Part shown: positions 1-10,084 of the stretch, one piece after another
Numbering within the stretch: the first letter of the stretch is position 1
How the letters are laid out: each line of letters opens with the position of its first letter
Origin: Lyophyllum atratum
Taxonomy: Eukaryota; Basidiomycota; Agaricomycetes; Agaricales; Lyophyllaceae
Assembly: GCA_014905825.1 (NCBI GenBank)
Contig: JACGCN010000018.1
Location: 248,001-312,000, forward strand
Reading direction: 5' to 3'
DNA: 64,000 bases
The notes under the pieces: generated by a model
What the model was told of the DNA's origin: nothing
Seen by the model: the letters and a program-made list of their open reading frames with translations, nothing else
Databases searched by the model: none
Made by a program: the position numbers and the translations under genes

Positions 1-631
1 GTCGGCGAGGAGTTGTCAGCTACGCACTTGAGAACCGTTGGTGTTAGGCCCGGCGTTAGCCATTGACAGAAGACCAGCCTTAGTATGGCGGATCTTGAAG
101 TTCTCATCTGTATGTAAGAGCGTATGTGAGAGGCACTGGAGACAATAAGAGGATATTCACGCACCCGCAAACTTTTCACCGTAGATAGACTTTCCGCCAG
201 TACCGTTATGCCGTGTGAAGTCACCGCCCTGGAGCATGAACTAGTACGCGAACGATGTCATTAACGTTTAGATAGACATGAAATAATAACGCACGCTTGG
301 GATGATACGGTGGAAGCTGCTGCCTGCGTAGCCGAAGCCGTGCTGTCCCGTTGCCAGCTCACGGAAGTTTTGTGTCGTCCTGGGGACTATATCATCGTAC
401 AGCTTGAAGACGATGCGGCCAGCCGGCTTTGCGTCAATAGCAACGTCAAACTGCAGGGAATACGAGTTTGAGTACGAGGGCTCAATACTGTGGGCGGGTA
501 CGCTCCACTCACGAAGACATTGGCCCTGAGGAGACGGTCAGCGCGGTACTAGTATAGCGGGCGCGACGGGAAACATACATGATTTTTCCAGCAGACGCTG
601 TGGTCGTGAATCTACGGAGGAAGGAAACCAT
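1..631 (-). CDS. Cyclophilin-type peptidyl-prolyl isomerase with N-terminal extension (partial, runs off left edge)
   Basis: Cyclophilin: isomerises peptide bonds before proline and helps protein folding. Exons read by eye are 579-631, 513-525, 295-450, 165-240 and 28-107. Positions 1-27 are the start of the next intron, and the last part of the protein lies outside the window. Visible family signatures are [47 protein letters not shown] and [14 protein letters not shown]. The first ATG adds about 17 residues ([16 protein letters not shown]...) that are basic and hydroxylated and resemble a mitochondrial presequence. The usual cytosolic start, MANVFF, is split by intron 1 (AT|G). Exon 2 has only 13 nt. 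Family assignment is firm; mitochondrial targeting is inferred. Confidence 0.92.
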
Positions 632-1666
632 TTTGTATTGAGTGGTGCGGAGAAAGTGGAACCGTGAAGGAATTCGCGAATAAAAAAGTTGAGCAGTCAT
701 GTGACGAACCTTGCATATCTTGTGACGGTGTTGTTGGATGTTTTGGTCGACATGATGGCTGTGTGGCGCACCAGATCTTTTATCTTTAAAGCAAGCTACT
801 CATCCTCTTATATGACCTCCGTGGTCATGATCACACGCTTAAAAATCAACACGCAGACGTCGGACATACAGACGCCTGGAGGCCTTCCTTAGAGCTGTGG
901 ACCTGTGGTCGGAGTTCCGCGTAAAACAGGGTGGCTTCGAATCGAGCATTAACCCTGGGATCTGCTGATTGTCTTCATCACAAAACAAAGCAGTTGAGGG
1001 TAGAACTCCTTCTTTTTTGTAACAGTTTTACCTATCCCGTTAATCTACCGAACCGCCGATGATAAGCCCCTGATCGCGGCCTCATGTGTCACGCGGGGCA
1101 CGCCCAAGGGGCTACAATAATATCGATGATGGGCTCGCAGGACCGCGAGGTTTAGACTTCGTGTCAGCGATTGACTGGAATAGACAAATTGGTTATCTTG
1201 TGTGACATGATTATCGCCTCGAATGCCGTGTTGCTTCGAAAATACGCACCTACAAGAGTTAAACTACGAAGGGCCAATGAGAACGCAGGGAAGTTCCTCA
1301 GATCATGGAACTGTCGCATGACACGAGCATCAGAACCGGCGCAGGGAAACTGCCATGGTAGCCGTAGCCCGTGACGCCGCACTGACGCGTTGGTGACGCG
1401 CCGGAGGTTTTAAGCACTGACAAAATTGGGTGTCCTCTAAGCGCCTCTGGGTTCCCCGTTGACTCGTATGACGCTCTCTCTGCCTATGATCATGGTGGCT
1501 CAGAATGTCATTGTTTCGTATCGGAAAGCTGGTACCGGTGTCGCGTCGTCGAGATAACTCCACGTGATTTCGTCCAACGCGTATGTCACAACCGTGACCC
1601 AGAGAGTCGACATTTTCTTTGTTCACCATCGTAACCACCCTCGCGCCTCCTCACGCAGACCCAGCC
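632..1666. other. Intergenic, no gene seen
   Basis: Gap between the divergently read cyclophilin and the gene starting at 1667. It should hold both promoters. I see only short reading frames without family features or codon structure. Confidence 0.5.
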
Positions 1667-2566
1667 ATGCCTTCAGGATCATCGCTGACGCCCCGACCAG
1701 AAGAAACACGCGCGTGTTCCAAATGCAAACGCGACCGCGTCCCTGTCTCCGACTGGCGCAAAAGCTGTGCCGAGTGCAGGGAGAAAAAGAAGATTGAGAA
1801 GGCTCGCTACGCCCAGAAAGTCAAAATTTTGGCCGCGGGAGTAGCTACTAAGGGAAAGCGAAAGGCCGAAGATGAGCCAGATGTGTTGCAGAGTATGAAG
1901 AAGCGATTTAAGAAGAGTTACGTTACTGGCACAGGCACGAATGGCCTCGACAGTGCAGAAAAGACCTCGTTCGTGAGTTCCTTATGTTATATATCACTCT
2001 AGTCTACTGAAACCATACTATGGGGTAGGCAACCGCAGAACACGACAGCACCGAGTATCAGAGCGCGACGGATATGTACAAAGCGATGAAAGCCTTATCG
2101 AAGAAGTCCCACTTTCGTGGCTCCTTCTCCATCGTCACGAAAGCAGAAATAGACCACAGGCGGCGCACCATAATAGTCGTAGATGACCTGCGTAAGATCG
2201 CGAAGATTCCATTTGAGTGAGACGCACTTAGTTCGCTTCGGTGACTTCTCGGCTGACTGCCAAAATAGACACGACCATGCCATCAAGCACACCTCAGGCG
2301 CTTCCTACCGCATCGCCTTCAGGTGCACCTGCCTCGCTGCCCCGACAATCATGAAACCAAGTCCCAATATCGGCGCGACCCCTATGCCAAGTAGCCTCAA
2401 GCGAAAACAGAGCGATCTAACGACGTGGGTGGGTCTGAAGCCCGATGTCGCAGACCGAGAGGCTAGGACGCGGTGCAAGGGCAAGGTTACCATCGTCGCC
2501 GAGGACGACGCGTCGCATTTCTTGGGGATTAAGGGGCAGAAGGTCACGGTTACAATTGGACACTGA
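1667..2566 (+). CDS. Hypothetical protein with an N-terminal CxxC...CxxC motif
   Basis: Three-exon model: 1667-1972, 2029-2216, 2269-2566, joined in frame to 263 codons. An in-frame ATG at 1619 could extend it by 16 residues. Near the N-terminus is CSKCKRDRV...CAECREKKK, two CxxC pairs about 17 residues apart that could bind zinc, followed by a Lys-rich stretch and KGKRKAEDEP, which looks like a nuclear-type basic segment. The middle part (SATDMYKAMKALSKK, GSFSIVTKAEI) recalls uncharacterised agaricomycete proteins. No function is assigned. The third exon is the least certain: codon quality drops after position 2330, and an unrecognised intron or frameshift is possible. Confidence 0.6.
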
Positions 2567-3653
2567 GTATTGGAAGCATGAGCTATTTTAACACGCACAC
2601 AGGCTCTAAGAAGACCCATATGTACATACCTGCACCCACAACATACTATTGACACCTCGCATACTTACTCCGAGGTAATTATTACTATACACGTCTTGGA
2701 ATGTAATTCTATCCTCACGGACTCATCCTTATGTGTGAACCGGCTTCATAGAACTTAGAAAGACAGTTGGGATACGTATTTTTGGCGCGACGTATCGCGC
2801 CATACCTGAAGCCCGATTGGGGAGATCGTCGTCGATGTTCCAAGGCGATCGTCGCATAACGCCCAAGTATAAGGCACATAGACATGTGCTATTTAACGCG
2901 GGCCCCCCAGACTAGCCCAGACTATCCACGAGCTGACTTTGGACCCCTTAATGCAGGTAGCGTTCTACCTCGCTCGTCAGATGTAGGAAACCCAGTTCCC
3001 GGGATCATTATGGGTCCTCGCGTTTTGATAAAGCCACACAAGATGCGAGAGTACATAAGGTGCCACTTCAATGAAGGTCCGAGGTACTGCGGATTCAAGT
3101 GATACCGGGATCAGATAAAAAACTGGGGCGCGAAGAATGCTGCCTTCCTCGAGGAGCATGGACCAGAAAAAAGGGTTGGCAGGGTGAAAAGGGCATGTTG
3201 AAAGAGGTTCAGTAGAGCGATGTGATTATCTCGAGAAGCGCACCTAAAATACCTTAAAAGTTAGGCCGGTGACGATATATCGATGGTTAGTACAGTGACC
3301 GTACTATGTCATAAGTCCACCAAGGGTTCCGAACAACAATTGGGAAAAGAGTCGCTCATCTAGCGGTGCGCGATTCCTAGAGTTGTAGGGTCCGAAAACG
3401 CAAGTCAAGAAACATTGAACTCTAAATGACTCGAACCCTCATTGCAAAAATGGGAACGGTGTTCAGGAAGACCTATTAGCAAAAACGATTACTACAGAAA
3501 ACCAGTAGGTAGAGTAGCACAAACGCGATTATCATAAATAGCAAGCCCAAGTCCATACGGCAGAGGGATACAAGCCTAGCACTGTCCGCATCCTTGAGGC
3601 AACATCTAACTAGCAGGGGTATAAAATATAGATCACAAAAAAAACTCTAAACC
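2567..3653. other. Intergenic, no gene seen
   Basis: About 1.1 kb of AT-richer sequence with short frames only. It presumably contains the 3' ends of the two flanking genes, which converge here. Confidence 0.45.
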
Positions 3654-5316
3654 TCAAACGAGCAGCATGCCCGAGAACGTGCCGAGCGCGACCGACACCC
3701 ACCCACGCAAACCCACCTCCCCCCTCACCCGCCCCGCCCCATTCGCGCCCTTCGCCCCATCCGCGACCCAGTCCCTCCACGCCGCCTCCAGCTCAACCAC
3801 AAACGCCTGCCCCTCCGCACTCTCCTGGCCCTGCTCGCGGTAGGCATGCGGGTTCACGACGGGCGTCAGCCAGCCCTTCGCGTCGATGTGCGCGAGGGAC
3901 ATGTTGGGGGCGCTGGTAGGAGCGAAGAGCGCCTTGCGTGAGCGCTCGGCGACGGGGAGGTGTGAGTGGTCGCCCCAGAGGAGGGAGAAGCGGTAGACGG
4001 TGCTGGCGAGGAGGGCGGTGGAGGCGGCGTCGAGGAAGTTTCCGGGCGCTGTTGGGGGCTGGGAGGCGTAGTTGGGGAAGAGGCTCGATTGGGAGTCCTA
4101 TGGAGGGGACTCGTCAGGTGATGGTAGAAGAGCTTGGGAGGGAGGAACGTACGAGGTGGGGATACATCCCCCCGTGGATCTCTTTGATCCAGGTTGCCAG
4201 GTCATTTTGCTCGTTCTTGAGGGTGTTGGCGTATTGCGAGTTCTGGATCGTCCCTAGGACGCGGAGCATCCCTGCTGCGGCCCATGCGTTTCCTGATTAA
4301 ATTTTCGCGATTAAGAAATGGATGAAAATTTGAGTCTGCGAGAGGGGCATACCCGTCGACCAGTGGCCCTCATCGTTGTCGCTCATGCCTAAGAGTACAT
4401 GTTTCCAGAGGTTGCCTGCTGATGCGTCACGAAGGTAAGAGCGGTAGAGGCGAATCTGATCGTGGGCTTGGACGAGGAGGGTGCGATTTTGTGTTATGAC
4501 GCCGCAGTACGCAAAGAACGGTGGGACCATATACACGAAGTCACTCCTGAATGAAATGAAGATAGTTAGTAAACATTGAGATAAACATTGAGAAAGATGA
4601 TGATGAAACGGCGAAAAAGACGCGTTGGTTATTTTGGGACCCGAAGGACACAAGAACTGAGGGAAGAATTATCCCTGAAGGGTCGACAGGGTCCCCTTCG
4701 TCTAAAGATACTCATCGAACTGCCAAACGCACCAAAGTTGTACCTGGGACACGCGGTGCGATATCGCACCATCGCTCGTCCGGGGCACCTGGAATTGAAG
4801 AAAGTCCATCTGGTCCTTCGCCGCCCCGGCGTAGTCTCCCCCACTTTGTTTCGTCCAGTTTGCGAGCACCACTGCGAATCCAATGGAGGCGGGGTCTGCG
4901 GCACTCCCATCCTGCATCAGAGGTTGTGGGCCAGTGATATTTTTGTTCGATGAGGCACGGCCGGCGACGGTGGTTTGGGCGATCGCGAAAACAGGCTCGA
5001 GCGCTGATGATAGGTTATCTGGGACAGATGATGGAGGTGGAAGGGGTGTTTTGGGAGATAGAGCAGAGTAGGCCGTCGCGTTCAGCGATAGAATAGCTTG
5101 TGCGCGTGTACCGAGTTCCCAGCTGTGACTCAGTTAGGGGTTTGCAGGTGGAGGATGATTGAAGCATGCTCACCTCAATTTGGCGCTCTCTGCCAAACGA
5201 GCGCTCACCTGCCCGAGCTGAGCACTAGTGAGATTTTGCGCGGACACTATCGGGAACAGGAGAACGAAAAATGCGCAGTAGGTGAGGAATGTGTGAGAGC
5301 ATCGTGTCGTGGACAT
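3654..5316 (-). CDS. Secreted six-hairpin glycosidase-like protein (GH88/GH105-type fold suspected)
   Basis: Five-exon model: 5174-5316, 4733-5122, 4353-4546, 4153-4292, 3654-4097, giving 436 residues. The start is chosen because MSTTRCSHTFLTYCAFFVLLFPIVSAQ is a good signal peptide directly after a splice-consistent frame. Landmarks are FQVPRTSDGAISHRV, DFVYMVPPFFAYCG, DNDEGHWSTGNAWAAAGM and HIDAKGWLTPVVNPH. The repeated Trp/Gly-rich helical hairpin layout and the GNAWAAAGMLRVLG segment resemble fungal proteins annotated as six-hairpin or GH88/105-like hydrolases, which remove unsaturated uronyl residues from cell-wall fragments. The fold class is inferred from pattern memory and the substrate is unknown. 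The protein is rich in Gln/Asn near the N-terminus and is probably secreted. Confidence 0.72.
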
Positions 5317-6387
5317 GTCAGCCACAAGGCTTCGAGGAGAGAAGGGGTATATCGATTAACGGAGAGGTCGTAGTATAGGAGAGGGAGGGAGTGGAGTCAG
5401 CCGCACAGGTCATTGCCTCAACAGTGGAACATGCTCAACGATGACATATGCTTAAAATAGTCCCCAGAAACCGGCCCGGCCGACCTGATCGGGTATTCGG
5501 ACCCTCAAACGTTGCTCGCCCTGACCCAGCCCTCTTCCTCAGCGTCCAGCTTTACTGATTCCACGAATCGTCCGCTATGAACGATAAGGGTTTCACTCTC
5601 TAAAGTAGGGCGTGAGCGATTCCTCCCTTCAGAGATGAAATTCCTGGGAACGATACTGATATTATCATATTTCTTTGGCATATACAGTCCTTTGAACTTT
5701 CATCCCCGATCAGATTGATAAATTATGTACAGCCTATACAGTTCTAGAGGAACGCTGAATTCTACGGACGCAAAATGCATGCTATAGTCCTTGACTGACC
5801 GTGGATTGCAAAGGGAGCAAAAGTTAATCAAGGCCTGAACATGAAATGCAATATGGGGGAGATGAAATTTAAATGAGTACTCAGCGTAGCATAGGCTAAA
5901 TGGTGCAGACGTCGTCGTACGTGAGGCGTGAGGACGACTCTTCCCTGCGTACATACGGAAAATCTACTGAGAATGGGGAACGTCATGACAAATCGGATAA
6001 GAAATAGAATGGTTAGATAAGATAAGATGGTACCATGCATGGCCGCAATCCTTCAGCGGTAACTTAGAATCTCTTATAAATCAGCATATACATAACCATC
6101 GTCCTTCTGGGTCTCTGAAGGTTTGGTTGATAGGTAAGAATATTCCAAAATTGCTTCGCCATTAAAATCTCTACACTAGCTTGCAACAATGCAAGTACCA
6201 ATAGATATATACAACGTGATGCCCATGTTCATAATTCCATAAATGATAATCTGCCAAGTGCGTGGCTGTGCGCGAGCGCTCTACTTACATGGATGGCGTT
6301 TCTTTAATTATAGACGATTGATCCGTCAAAAAAAAAATCAAACACATCCTTCCGAAGGACGCGAACATCGCAATGCTGTGCGTGGTG
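5317..6387. other. Intergenic, no gene seen
   Basis: Upstream region of the glycosidase-like gene and downstream region of the helical-domain gene. Only short frames are present. Confidence 0.45.
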
Positions 6388-7132
6388 TCAGCTAATAACT
6401 CCATCACTGTACCCAGCTGACAGGTTTCGAAGACGTACAACAAGTTCCAGCTTGTCAGACACGCCGGCAACATCGCATCGAATGTCGAATTGAAGTTTCT
6501 CTGTGCGCAACACGGCAGCCAGCTGCACAAAAGTCATGAGCACGCGCCACGTAGTAATAGAATGAACAAGGGACCTACCATAAAACTCTGGTGCGCCGCG
6601 TCCAAGCGCTGACCGAATCCATCAAGCTCGTCTGCGTGGCGATTCAGGTGTAGAATGAAAAAGCGGCGAGATCGCTTCTGCAATGGCGCCATCTCCCGGC
6701 ATATATCTTCTAAGAGTCTGCACGAGAACAAATATAAATTCGGGTGGAGGAAGGAAGGTGTTAGGTTCGACTCACATCGTGAACGTATGGATGCTGGCTC
6801 CCATCTCGGACGAGATGTTGGATGGATCAGCCGTGGAATCAGCGAGGATTCCAAGAATCTCGTAGCAGCGGTTGGCAATAGCCCGAGCTCTCTTCTTGGC
6901 TGATTTTGCACGCTGGGTGGTCGAAGGATGAGGGAGATAAATACCGTATTCAGTTAAGTTCGCGATGATGGATGCTCACCTCAGCTGCATTCCACACTGC
7001 CAGCACACCACCAGTGACGCTTCTCAGAGGTGGGAACGCGTCTGCGGATTCGTTCAGCGCAACGAGGCATGTCATTGCGATGTCTGCGCTGGGGGCTTTG
7101 AGGGCTTTCCATCGCTTGCTGAGTCTCGCCAT
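6388..7132 (-). CDS. Small protein resembling the N-terminal helical domain of agaricomycete MLKL/HeLo-like signalling proteins
   Basis: Four-exon model in frame: 6980-7132, 6776-6912, 6579-6717, 6388-6522, giving 187 residues. Segments such as ALNESADAFPPLRSVTGG, RARAIANRCYEILGILAD and CREMAPLQKRSR alternate hydrophobic and charged residues as in a four-helix bundle. They recall the N-terminal domain that precedes kinase or NLR-type modules in mushroom proteins (MLKL_NTD superfamily). No downstream kinase or NACHT domain is visible, so this is either a stand-alone domain or a truncated gene. The last exon is the weakest part. A decayed copy of exons 2-3 lies at 32976-33195. Confidence 0.5.
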
Positions 7133-7242
7133 CGGGAGTGGGGGGAGATGAGTGTGTGTGCGTAGGGGTAGTGTGGCTCTAGGGCATGGAAGCAGGTGCG
7201 AGTGCTCAGGAGGCTTCACAGCAGTCTCGCCTGTCAAAGCAG

Positions 7243-7655
7243 CGCATTTTGCCGCTGAGCACGTCCAAGCCTTAGAGGTTAGGCGCTTTTCGTTGAATAA
7301 GCGCTAAGGACAGGGCCGAAGAGGGCCGACCAGACGCGAGCGATCTCATCGGGGACAGAACAGAAAGACTCATACTGATAAGCTTCATTTTGTAAGTTGT
7401 GGAAAACCGACGGATTGCCAGCGAATGAACTTGTTTGGAGAAGTACGCGAGACTTGGACCTCATGTAAGTCCAAGCACTGCATTTTGCCGCCGAGAACGT
7501 CTAAGCCTTGAAGGTTAGGCGCTTTCCGTTGTATAAGCGCTAAGGATAGGGCCGAAGATCCAGATGCGAGCGAGCTCATCAGGGACAGAACAGAAAGATT
7601 CATACTGAAAAGTTTTAGTTTGTGAAAAACTGACGGATTTCCAGTGAACCAATAT
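7243..7655. repeat. Imperfect direct repeat, two copies
   Basis: Copy 1 is about 7243-7430 and copy 2 about 7480-7655, offset by 237 bp. Both contain GCATTTTGCCGC, AGGTTAGGCGCTTT, AAGCGCTAAGGA, GGGACAGAACAGAAAGA and GACGGATT. Copy 2 lacks a few bases. No coding content is recognised. Confidence 0.8.
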
Positions 7656-7766
7656 GGCAGCCGGTCTGTGATAGAGCTCCTCTGCAACTTTTCTGTGCTT
7701 GGATTCAATGGTCGGATTGATCACCTGCCAAGCCGTCCCGCAACCCATGCGAAGTCGCCAATCATT

Positions 7767-8125
7767 AGGGGTGCTCAATTCTGAGTTCAGTTCACGAGTT
7801 CAGTCCATCACTGTGTGTGCATGGTAAGTTTCGAAGTCCGAGGGTTTGGAGGATGAATCTTAGGAAAATCAAGAAAGATCGTCAACCTGTGCTCCAAATC
7901 CTTGCTTTTTTTGCCTACTTCATCTTCATTACAGTTACATTTAGCGTACCAAAAATCGCATTTTTTGGAGTCGTGCACGACGTTATACAGCGTGAAAAGT
8001 GGCGAAAAACGAGCAGAGAAAGGTAATCCTTAGCGAGCCCTCGGTGATTTGCAGCATAGCAACGTCCTAACGACAAGTGGTTGATGGACTGAACTCGTGA
8101 ACTGAACTCAGAATTGAGCACCCCT
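7767..8125. mobile_element. Miniature inverted-repeat element, 359 bp, 44 bp perfect terminal inverted repeats
   Basis: The left end AGGGGTGCTCAATTCTGAG (7767-7810 in full) is repeated in reverse complement at 8082-8125 over 44 bp without mismatch. The bases ATT flank both ends (7764-7766 and 8126-8128), consistent with a 3 bp target duplication. The interior has no convincing gene. The superfamily is not assigned. Confidence 0.82.
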
Positions 8126-8392
8126 ATTTGGAACGTAGAATATCCGCATCTCCACCTCGAACGAAGGAGTCGAACCTCGCTCTGAAAGAAGAAAGGAAAA
8201 AGGAAAAAAAAAAATCGAAAAAGAAGCCGCATCCTGGTAGTCGGACAGCCCCAGTGTACCACCGCCAGAGTGAACCAGCAGCTGCACCCGAAACCGCTGA
8301 CACATCCCGCAGTCAGAAACCACAAGTGTGTCAGGACCCTGTCTTGGGCGCCCGAGGCCGGACTTGGCCATAAGTCTCTGCGTGGGTTGTGT

Positions 8393-8401
8393 AGTTGGAG
8401 G
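8393..8401. repeat. Target-site duplication AGTTGGAGG, left copy
   Basis: Nine bases immediately before the left terminus CAGGCTCCTATAACC. They are identical to 17596-17604, immediately after the right terminus. Confidence 0.88.
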
Positions 8402-8860
8402 CAGGCTCCTATAACCAGCCGCTCGAACCGCTCGATTTCGCAAATCCCACTGGCCACGTCAATGTTCTATATGTATAAAAAAATTATCTTATCTACAATC
8501 TAATCAAACCAAATATGTATAACGTGAAGTAAGGCTCAAACTCGCGGTTGAGCGGCTGGCACAACTTGGCATCGGGGACGTCGGTGTTCTCTAATAAACC
8601 CTACGTTAGGTGTAAGTCAATGCTTGCTCGTCGTCAATTGATGCTCGCTTCTCGGTTGCACGTCCGCATTAAAATACATAGGTGTTCGCCCCATTCCGGC
8701 ATTGTCGTGACACTGACCGTCAGTTTCCTCAGTGACCGTCGCCGGTCGGACCCCTATGTGGATGCTCACCACCATCGCAGTCCGACGTGGATCTTATTTA
8801 GCATATCTCACTATATAAGAGGCTGCCTTGGTATGACTACCATATTCTAAAAGACCTGCC

Positions 8861-9223
8861 ATGTCTACGTCTACCTCTCGAGCTGGCCACACCAGAGTCC
8901 AACTGGAGAAAGTTGTTTGCTTAAATCACAGGACAGCACGACATTCACCGCCAAAAATAAGAGTGACTACTCAGAGACTTGGTGACTACATGAAGAAATA
9001 TGATACACACATCCATGTACCTGGGAGAACTACAAGCTACACAGTTCCTGACGTCATGGGAGAGGGGATCCATGTCACGATGACGAAGAAGGAGTGCAAA
9101 TCCGACACAGAGGCTGAGGCGACAGGCGAGGCACATTATGAGATGACCGAGGTTGAGGAAGGGACGGGCGACGATGAGATGGGCGACGGGGAGGAAGAAC
9201 AAAGATCTTTCCTGCGCCAGTAG
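8861..9223 (+). CDS. Unrecognised 120-codon frame inside the nested element (doubtful)
   Basis: The frame starts MSTSTSRAGHTRVQLEK and ends in a Glu/Asp-rich tail. It overlaps, on the opposite strand, the RecQ-like fragment, whose homology is clearer, so this frame is probably a shadow. It is listed because it is the longest plus-strand frame in the element. Confidence 0.2.
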   Translation: MSTSTSRAGHTRVQLEKVVCLNHRTARHSPPKIRVTTQRLGDYMKKYDTHIHVPGRTTSYTVPDVMGEGIHVTMTKKECKSDTEAEATGEAHYEMTEVEEGTGDDEMGDGEEEQRSFLRQ

Positions 9224-9400
9224 CTGCACACCCGACCACATCCTTCCCTGCGCGGACAGCGAGTGCCACTTTGATTTGGTACCAACGCTAACAGGGCCGT
9301 TTGCCAAATTTCTGTCGCACGAGGTCCCGTATTTCCTTGATGGACCAGTCGCGCAGCATGAGGTCGATGATAATGCGAGATCGAGGACGTGGAGGGCGTC
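9075..9400 (-). pseudogene. RecQ-family helicase N-terminal fragment, frameshifted
   Basis: Minus-strand reading gives WSIKEIRDLVRQKFGKRPC, a stop, then WYQ and, in a shifted frame, VALAVRAGKDVVGCAATGAGK. The last part is a helicase Walker A motif (family AxTGxGKT; here the final residue is Ile instead of Thr). RecQ-like DEAD/DEAH helicases of this type are multicopy in mushrooms. The fragment ends shortly after motif I. It is non-functional and located between the arms of the nested element, so probably captured by it. Confidence 0.7.
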
Positions 9401-10084
9401 ACGACTAGTGCCAATTTCCATATGGGGCGGTTACCTGTGTATTTTAATGGAGACATGAAACCGAGAAGCGAGCATCAATTGACAACGAGCAAGCATTGAC
9501 TTACACCTAACGTAGGGTTTATTAGAGAACACCGACGTCCCCGATGCCAAGTTGTGCCAGCCGCTCAACCGCGAGTTTGAGCCTTACTTCACGTTATACA
9601 TATTTGGTTTGATTAGATTGTAGATAAGATAATTTTTTTATACATATAGAACATTCACTGCGGGCATGGGCTTATATAGTCTCCGATTTTAGTTAGAATA
9701 TATTTTGATGATATTTAAAATAAGTTCACCTATTAATCTGCAGGGAAAATCGGGAATATATTTGCGATATCTCCAGACACATGTCCAAGGTAAAATCGAC
9801 GATTAAATTCCTAATTTCATTCCAATGAAACGACAGATGATAAACTGAACATATTGTGATCGAAGATCGAAGAAACTATTTCTAATATCAGCGATCTTGA
9901 AGCATCGGATGTATGGTGATCTTATTCAAAATACAATCCAACGTGTCGTTGAGCAGGGTCCCTGGTTGGGTCTGGACAGTCGAGCATGTGGCCGGGGTCC
10001 CTGGCACTCCTTGTGACTTGTGACTCCTGCATATTCACCTGCTCCCTTGACGGCTCGTCGACATGAGTTTGTCCGACATAGCCG

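Larger units (their letters stand above)
8462..9657. mobile_element. Nested inverted-repeat element, about 1.2 kb, ~222 bp arms
   Basis: Starts ATGTTCTATATGTATAAAA and ends with the reverse complement. The arms 8462-8683 and 9434-9657 match except for a few bases near their inner ends. Comparison with the uninterrupted right arm of the host element shows the empty site CGTCAA|TCACTG, so the insertion is precise and no target duplication can be recognised. The interior holds a broken RecQ-helicase fragment (minus strand) and a 120-codon frame at 8861-9223 (plus strand) with an acidic C-terminus, which I do not recognise. Confidence 0.85.
8402..10079 (+). repeat. Left terminal inverted repeat (split by an insertion)
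   Basis: Made of 8402-8461 and 9658-10079. Together they match the reverse complement of 17112-17595 almost base for base. Visible differences include GATCGAAGAAAC versus GATCGACGAAAC and one site near GCTCCCTTGACGG. Confidence 0.9.

Noticed and set aside
8128..8390. tRNA suggested by GAGGTTCGACTCCTTCG on the minus strand
   Set aside because: The putative T-stem mispairs and no D-arm or acceptor partner can be found. The downstream poly-T is part of a purine-rich run.
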